A stretch of DNA of 64,000 nt from Xylogone sp. PMI_703 (taxonomy: Eukaryota; Ascomycota; Leotiomycetes): assembly GCA_021399445.1 (NCBI GenBank), contig JAJTUQ010000001.1:8742001-8806000 (forward strand), written 5' to 3'. The translations under genes were made by a program, and so were the position numbers. This document shows, piece by piece, positions 57,352 through 64,000 of this stretch. Position 1 is the first letter of the stretch. Every line of letters begins with the position of its first letter. Below the pieces are notes generated by a model. It made no database searches, was not told the DNA's origin, and was given only the letters and a program-made list of their open reading frames with translations.

Positions 57352-58367
57352 ATGGGCCGGAACTCCGGGAGTGGTTCCAATTTCAGTCATCAATACGAGC
57401 CAGTAGAAGAGAACCATGATCAAGATACGGTAGATCTTCAGAATGCAAAGCCATACACATCGCCAGTCCGTAGTACCCGTGGCTCCGGAGTGGTGTTTTG
57501 GATACTGGTGGTCCTGAATTTGTTGGCTCTAGCTTTAGTGTATAGGTACACGGTCCGTGAGGACTGTGCGTGCCCAGCAAGAGGTGGCAGTAGAACGTTG
57601 AACGTTTTGGACCAAAGTAGGTGCTCACGACGTTGATATTGGGCAAGCTAATTAGTATCCGATCATAGTCCCGATGAAAAGTGTTATATTCAAGCCTGAT
57701 AGTCGATTCTCTGGTAATCCTGTAGACAAAAATTCTCCCTGGCAAGAAATGAACCCCAGTCTGTGCTTCCTTGCCGATTCTGAACCGAATACTAAATGCT
57801 AATACTTAGAATAGTGGGACATGGTTTTATAGAAATTGCGGAACCTTGGAGATGGGGTCTCGAAGGTGGGCACCCAATGGGTAATCCTTCTTTACCAGGA
57901 AGCGAGGGCTACTTGATATCGATGTATCATCAGTTGCACTGCCTTGTAAGCGCATTCTATCTTATAATTAATCTAATATATGTGCCTTTGGGTTCTCCGT
58001 TGGCGTATCCTCCTCCTCTTTCCCTATAACTGAGATATCCCTTTTTTACTAATGTTACTCATTTCGCCAAGGCTGCAATCAAAGCAGCTGTAGCAGGAAT
58101 CAAGCATAATAAACCTGAGCATTTGAACCACTGTTTTGATTATATCCGCCAGGTAAGAGCAACATTTCTCGTACTTCTTTATAAACTGACAGGTCTGTCT
58201 AGGGAATCATGTGTGCCGGGGACTTAACACTTGAACCTACATCCCTCAATGGTGTGCAGACTAATGGTGCAAGTGGATGGGATGTCGAACACTACTGCAA
58301 AGATTGGGATGCAGTATACAGCTACGCGTCACGTCATGCTGTCAATAATAGAACCAGCATATTGTAA
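57352..58367 (+). CDS. UstYa-family (DUF3328) oxidase 4
   Basis: Five exons (57352-57616, 57669-57758, 57815-57945, 58072-58152, 58203-58367) give 243 residues with consistent phases. One membrane segment lies at about residues 46-64, followed by a Cys pair (CACPA). The luminal domain has RFSGNPVDKNSPWQEM, the form of the YxGxPxxxxDxxW motif, then HGFIEIAEPWRWG, GYLISMYHQLHC (HQLHC at 157-161) and HLNHCFDYIRQGIMCAGDLTLEP from residue 179, and a WDVEHYCKDW tail typical of the family. No damage. With the neighbouring regulator and oxidases it forms the right half of the RiPP cluster. Confidence 0.88.
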
Positions 58368-59004
58368 ATAATACTCTGACCCCTTAATGGTGATATAAAC
58401 TTAAATCTGTTGCTTTTATATCAATATGAATCTTAACACTGAAGCATTGACTACCTAAAAGTTTCAAGACAAGCATCTTTTATCAATCAGAGTTATTTAA
58501 CTTGTAACTACTACGCTTACAAAATCAAACTCATACCTAAAGAAGGGATACACTGTTATCAGCCTTAACTATCTTCAGATATTGACTCTCATGATGTATT
58601 CAAATGGCATATAATCTTATATGACTAATAGGCAGTCCCGCCTAGGAACAGAGTTGGCTTGCGAGCAGAATTTGGAACAACTGATTCAATAATTAAAGAC
58701 CTCTAATAGCGTTCCTTAGACAAGACACTAATATTATCGAATAGTAGCAGGCTAGTAATATGCTAATGTTATTGGTTATAAAATTCGAAGCTAACGGAGA
58801 GTGACACGGGTACCGGAAAATATATATGCATTGTATGCATGATCATACCCTGTTAGTGGCTTATAGAATGCTTCTATTTCTGGCATTGCTTCTGCTAATT
58901 GACGTCATCCTGCCTCGATACATTTTATGGCTTGTCCCGAATTATCAGGCTATGTTATTCCTCTGAAATATACAGATGCTATATCTCAGTGCTTTCAGCA
59001 TAGA
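58368..59004. other. Intergenic, no gene seen
   Basis: Convergent 3' flanks of UstYa-family gene 4 and the GST gene. No coding feature. Confidence 0.5.
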
Positions 59005-59886
59005 TTAATCTTTAGTATTGCGCCCACTAGCAAGATAGGCAGCAACACGGGGTCGTTCCTCAAACGCCTTTCTAAATTTCACTAATACATCCGGCATGGT
59101 GGCCTAGAGGTCCCGAAAGACAGGATCAGTAATGATATCTCGAAACATTTAGATGAATGATACACTAACCGGCTGCGCTCCTGTCTTTTCGTTATTATCT
59201 ATAGATTGATAAATTGCGAAATCGGTATAGGTGACTTTATCCCCAAGGAGGAATGGACCGCCATGCTCAGAATAATACTTCGAAATAACATTGTAGAACT
59301 CCGGCACGGTCTTGTCTTTATATTCATCTGTTGGCTTGGAGAGGTTGGCAACCCATTTAGACTAAATGAAAGTTATTATATCAACCGATCCATGATTCAA
59401 TAATCGGAACACCTTACCCGCCAGTCAATATACACGTCGGCAACCGCATCTACGACATACTTTTCCAGGCTAGTTTCACCATCGTAAGAGCCCAGCTCGC
59501 GTGACAGATATCGCAAGATGGGAATATGCTACAAAAGTAAGAAGTATCAGGGTAACAACTCCTGTAGGTTTTAACTTTGAGTCTAACCTGTCGTAATAAA
59601 ACTCCATTGTAATCAAGGACGGGTACCAGCCCAGTGATAGTAATTCCCTTTGCCTTCAGGTCGGCGCTTGTTTTCGGCCATGTATCGTCAAAAGCGTAAC
59701 GGATATCCTCAAATGCGATACCTGCATCTTTCAAAAAGAGACTATGGTACGAATTGATTAGTTTATCGTTTCTGTCGTGGATTCCATCCCAGGACGCCAG
59801 CTGACAAATACCTACCGTACTACTTCCCCGCGACCCAAGCTACCGAGTTCGAGATAGTGCAGGATAGGTTTAGCTGAAGGAGGCAT
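59005..59886 (-). CDS. Glutathione S-transferase
   Basis: Conjugates glutathione to electrophiles, cytosolic. Five exons (59816-59886, 59588-59741, 59418-59528, 59170-59361, 59005-59103) give 208 residues with consistent phases. The N-terminal thioredoxin-fold half starts MPPSAKPILHYLELGSLGRGE and contains the active-site Tyr of HYLELG and the LVPVLDYNG cis-Pro loop, with RQ...HIPILRYLSREL after it. The C-terminal helical half has GGPFLLGDKVTYTDFAIYQ, the N-capping region, and a tail RPRVAAYLASGR, as in sigma/mu-like fungal GSTs. No damage. It lies 640 bp past UstYa-family gene 4 and may serve in detoxification or in a late step of the peptide pathway; that link is inference. Confidence 0.85.
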
Positions 59887-60655
59887 GATAGATGGTATAA
59901 AACAGCTACTAATCTCTTCTAATCCTAATTTTTGATTTATGATCTTTAAATTTTGATTTCTGATCTTTGATTTCTGATCAGGAGATGCGGGGTGTACAGT
60001 GGTACTACTTTATAAAGGGTGCGGAAGCTAGCCAGATGGCTCCCCTCTAGCATTTGGAAGCAAGATGCCTAATCAAATCCAAATGGAGTGACCTCACAGC
60101 CAATAAGAATGGGAGCCAAGAGAAGCTATAGGAGAGTTAGGGAAATGGTTGCGCGAGATGATTTTCCATTTTAGGAGCTAAGATGGTGAGATCTGGAAGC
60201 CTCCGGCCGATGTCCCCGCTCTTCCCGCTATCAACTCATAGCTCGGCTACTGTATATTATCTTTTGGAGACATTTTGAGTATGAATTAACTTAAGCATAA
60301 TAACCAATAACCAAGTGATCCGAGTACAATCTATGGTTTCATGTATCCGTTCTACAGCTTGACCAGCACCCTATTCAAGTCGCCGTGGACAACCTATAAT
60401 GGATGATCTAGGGAATCGGATGTATCGTTCATAAAGTGTAGATAGATGGCCAGCAATACTGACTGCTCACAGATGTATACATCTCTAGTCCAACCAGTCA
60501 AATTGTACGACAGTTCCTGGTTGTTTGAATGCTCATAGTCTAGATCGAAATTGAGGTATATATTGGGAGCCTGTTTGAGGATTCGATTCTTCGGTCCTTT
60601 TTAAAATCGCCTTATGTAATACTGCTGTTACTTCTTTGTGGCCGTTCGCCTCTGT
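59887..60655. other. Intergenic with short tandem repeat
   Basis: Upstream of the GST gene. Around 59931-59981 a short AT-rich unit like TTTGATTTCTGATC is repeated about three times imperfectly. The last 120 bp hold the readable tail of the broken NLR gene (NGHKEVTAVLHKAI). Confidence 0.5.
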
Positions 60656-63600
60656 TCACATCAGAGGCGTCCAACCATATATATAGTCCTTGGAATTTGG
60701 GTTCACGTTGCCGTGGGTGAGCAGTATCTCAACAATTTCTTTGTGCCCGTTGGCTGTTGCTAAAGATAGAGGGGTTCGACGGTCACCGTACCAGTTGTTG
60801 TTTGGGTTGGTTGAACTTTTAGTGACCCATAACCTCAACAAAACAGGTACATTCACTGCCTTGGGTAACAGTATCACAATATTATCCATCTCATCCTTTC
60901 CAAGGAGTCGCTGCTTTACTATCTCAAGCAACAACTTTGTTATCCCAAACGGTCTTACTACTCCTAGAAGTAATATTACTGTAGCTATGTGACCCTTCTT
61001 TATTACAAATGAAGGCGCCATATGACAGTCTATACTATCCCTGGCGTCTGGTTTGATACCGCTCTTGGAGAGTGGTAAACGTGTCATTGGCATATGCCCA
61101 GCTATTGCTGCCCAGTGGAGTGCAGTATGACTCATAATCCGATCCCTTGTATTCACATCAACATCGTCTCTTTCGAGAGGTAGCTTCACTGCCAGTTCGT
61201 TGCCACAAAGTGATGCATGCAATAGTGGCGTAAAACCAACCATGTCCCTTTGATTCGGGTCGATACCCTTTTTATCAAGAAGCAGTTTTACTATTGTGCC
61301 ATCGGCCGACGATCCTCCACATGCCATGGAAAGCGGCGAGAATCCGGCTATACCCTTTGAGTTAATATCCGTGCCTGCCTGAGCCAGCAGCTTCTTAACA
61401 ACTAGCCCATTTTTGTCCCCTATAGCCCAGGTCAGCGGAGTATCGTATCTATCATCTTTTGAGTTTATATCAATGCCTTTTTGGTCAAGAAGTAAGCTCG
61501 TAACCGTCTCATGCCCATTTTTCAAGGCAAACCGTAGTGGCCCTAGACCATCTTTATCTTTCCTATTGACGTCAATACACCTTTCTGAGAGAAGCACCTT
61601 CACTACAGCCTCGTGTCCCTCATTAGATGCCCAGAACAGCGGCGTACGACGGCAGATATCTTGAAAATTTGGATCATGTCTTTTTCTCAATAACTCTTCT
61701 GTCGCGTCCTCGAGACCGAAGTAGGCGGCGAGATGTAGGGGTGCCATTTGTGACCCATCACTATATCCGTATTCGTTGTTAAAGCCATTAATGCTTGACC
61801 TAAGCTAGGGACCAGTGATTCGGTCTCTAGAAAGTCGAGAATAGTCTGATTAAGCTCCTGTGAAGCGGCACGAGCATGATAGCCCCAGTTTTGAGCGGCA
61901 TATTTATAAAATGGATATCTTCTTAGGCGATCTTTAAAGTCGCTATCTTTGGAATAAATTCCAGTAAAGTGATCAAATGATAAGTAGGTAATACAGAACC
62001 TTGTAATTTCCTTTTGCGCATGGGGAAACCAGTTGTCTAGTGTCCTTTCTAGATATTCCCGCAATGTATCATGTATCAAGTGGACTGTACCAGTTTCCCT
62101 CTTAATAATAAGTCCAGCGCATACCGATAATATATGTTTAATTTGCGGAGTACTTTCCCCATCAAGCGTGGAATCATCGATGCTTGTCGCTAGGGCGTGT
62201 TGGAGCTCTAGTTCCGTCAGGGGCCTTTTGGTAAGCGTGATCCATGCCATTGCTTCTTTAGCCAGTTCTGCCAAGTCAATATTCTGACTCTCAATTCGCT
62301 CCATGGCTTCAGTGTAGGCTACGTCGTAGGCTGAAGAGCCTACTGTGAATTGTGAATTGTTTAAGCGCTCTTCTAATATCTCTGGGCGACCGCTTCCCAG
62401 TCAGTGAGTCTAGGTGTAGCTTGGCGAGTAGAAACCTAGACCGCTGTTACCTCAGCCACATTACTTGAGAATGATTTAGAAAAGGTACTTACATTCCAGT
62501 GGAGGTCTCTAAAATTTCAGTCTTGATTTCCTCTTGTAAACGCATATCTTTAGACACAAATTCCGGAAACTGGGGCACCATTCCGTCTACATATGTCCGC
62601 AAGTCATCGTCAGTAGCATGGATTTTTATCCGGCTGCTTCCTCGAAATATTTTCTCAATCTCTGGGATGTGCGGTGAAGTAGCAAGGACATTCAGCCCGG
62701 TCTTTGCTTGAAGGTCGAAAATTTCAGAGAGAAATCTCATGCAATCTCTCTTGAAATTTTGATATTCATTATCCACACCATCAACTATAATAAACACCCT
62801 TGAATATTCAGCAATAACCGACCGTAATACTTCAGAGATTTCGCTAAACGATGGCCGAGTACATCTGTACTTGTGATCTGCGTAAAGGCTCTCGAGTCTG
62901 GTAGGCAAGGAAGGCTGCGCTTGCACTAATTGCTTCAAAAGTGCTAAGAGTAGATCGGTATCTCTCTGGCCATATTGTGGTTTGTAATAGCAGTATACAT
63001 AGGCTATACCGACACTAAGGTCACTGCGAAATTTATTCTGCAGGTAGTCAATGGCGATAGATGCCATCATTGTTTTCCCGGCACCTGGCTCGCCAGGACA
63101 GAAGAGAGTCTGATTTCTCTGGCTGAGCCAGTAATTGAACTCTCTTGATTCGATAAACCATTTTCCTGTTCCCTTCTGTTGCTTGTTGATATAGTTGCTT
63201 AGGTGCAGACCGTAGTCCACAGGGGTGAGCCAATCAGCAATAATTTGACCCTCTCGATCGTTGTTTGATTCTACCAGCGTGTCTATCTTATCTTGGGTAT
63301 CTAAAGAGATATACCTGGAGATAACTACTTAGTTTAAGTATATCGTAGTTCGAAATTTCCTACATACCGTTTCACTTCCTCGACTGGCATATGGAAGAAC
63401 AACTGTCTGGCATAAGCTGCCGCAGCGGCTGCAGCATATCCATGCCAATTATCGTTTTTATGTGAGTCACAATAGTCGGAAATCCCACGGATAACAATGC
63501 AAGGAAAGTCTAACAGTGCCCCCGCTGCCTCCATCTCAAAACAAAGGACCCCATATTGCTGAGCTAAGTGGTCCCGTAGCTCATCGTTTCTTATCACCAA

Positions 63601-64000
63601 ACTTCCAGATGCGATTGTGCCCATATGAGCGACAACTCGTGAGCCATTCGTTTGGTCCTCATCACCGGTAGATCTTTTCAGCTGCATACGAGGATCACAT
63701 CCACATTCGTCACAAAGAAGTTCCCGGTTTCGGTGGACATAGTCTCGCTGGTAGAGTCGGTCGTGCTCTAACCCAGGATGTCTATACTTCTGAAGTCCGC
63801 TAACATTTGTGTCGATCCTGGTAAGATTCTTTGCAACAGGGTCATCGGGCATCCAGTCTCGCTGGGCTTCTAAGTCAAACACGGCGTTCAACAACACCCG
63901 TGGCGGCGGAGCAAGGGCCCCAGTACGTCTGAAGCATCTTGCTTCTGCTTTGCCTCGATCGTATTCAACCGCCCCTGAATGTTCACCCGTGGGCTTACTA
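60656..64000 (-). pseudogene. PNP-NACHT-ankyrin NLR-type gene, frameshifted, runs off the right edge
   Basis: From the right edge: a nucleoside-phosphorylase-like N-terminal domain (GTIASGSLVIRND, CFEMEAAGALLDFPCIVIRGISDYCD, AAAAYARQLF), then an intron at 63315-63367. A NACHT domain follows, with Walker A GEPGAGKTM and Walker B VFIIVDGVDN (62493-63314). After an intron to 62435 come a helical and winged-helix part (TKRPLTELELQHALA) and ankyrin repeats (APLHLAAYFG, RRTPLFWASNEGH, FTPLLHASLCG and others). Near 61780 one base is missing between ...QALMA and the NNEYGYSDG-type continuation. A TGA at 60656 cuts the last repeat while coding-like sequence continues for about 45 codons. It is likely inactive unless these are sequencing errors. 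The true 5' end lies outside the window. Confidence 0.8.

Overview
The window reads as a filamentous ascomycete (Pezizomycotina, most likely Eurotiomycetes-like) genome segment in an accessory, subtelomere-like setting. Genes carry many short introns of about 40-120 nt with GT..AG ends and CTAAC/CTGAC-like branch sites. There are fungal Zn2Cys6 regulators, NACHT-ankyrin proteins, UstYa/DUF3328 proteins and an AA9-CBM1 enzyme. AT-rich gene-poor deserts hold relics whose stop codons look like C-to-T or G-to-A changes of the RIP type (CGA to TGA, CAA to TAA, TGG to TAG/TGA). No tRNA, rRNA or CRISPR was recognised. All exon models are inferred by reading splice sites and checking that the phases add up; nothing was run.

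Layout. (1) 0-9.6 kb: a partial copy of a Zn2Cys6 gene, a CCCH zinc-finger gene, and a decaying nucleoside/ribose utilisation cluster made of a Zn2Cys6 regulator, ribokinase, nucleoside hydrolase and sugar transporter. All four have broken frames, and the regulator and transporter promoters share a sequence motif. (2) 9.6-12.6 kb: an AT-rich desert with an amino-acid permease relic. (3) 12.6-21.4 kb: a co-directional minus-strand group of 2-oxoglutarate/Fe dioxygenase, GTP cyclohydrolase I, a 1150-residue four-part fusion (methyltransferase-like, FAD oxidase, phosphomevalonate-kinase-like, adenine-phosphoribosyltransferase-like) and a broken alpha/beta hydrolase. The first three are intact, and together they look like an undescribed pterin- or purine-nucleoside-type biosynthetic pathway. 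(4) 21.4-29.2 kb: an AT-rich desert, an F-box-like relic and a Zn2Cys6 regulator gene whose 5' end is the source or sister of the copy at the left edge. (5) 29.5-41 kb: a broken NACHT-ankyrin gene, an AA9-CBM1 LPMO gene with a damaged first splice donor, an intact amidohydrolase and a Zn2Cys6-like protein of unknown function.

(6) 41.3-59.9 kb: a ribosomal peptide (dikaritin/UstYa-type RiPP) cluster. A small secreted precursor carries six copies of a QYRNADW core, separated by Lys-Arg sites and Ste13-type X-Ala/X-Pro dipeptides. Three classical UstYa-type membrane oxidases and one divergent relative, a Zn2Cys6 regulator with a 4-nt first exon, and a glutathione S-transferase follow. A degraded Tc1/mariner element and a small hAT-type MITE sit inside the cluster. 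In the expected scheme, the precursor enters the secretory pathway, is cut by Kex2 and trimmed by a dipeptidyl peptidase, and the Tyr-containing core is oxidatively cross-linked by the UstYa proteins. (7) 60.6-64 kb: a second NLR-type gene (nucleoside-phosphorylase-like, NACHT, ankyrin), broken by a frameshift and running off the right edge.

Two systems deserve attention: the QYRNADW RiPP cluster, and the GTP cyclohydrolase / four-domain fusion / dioxygenase cluster.
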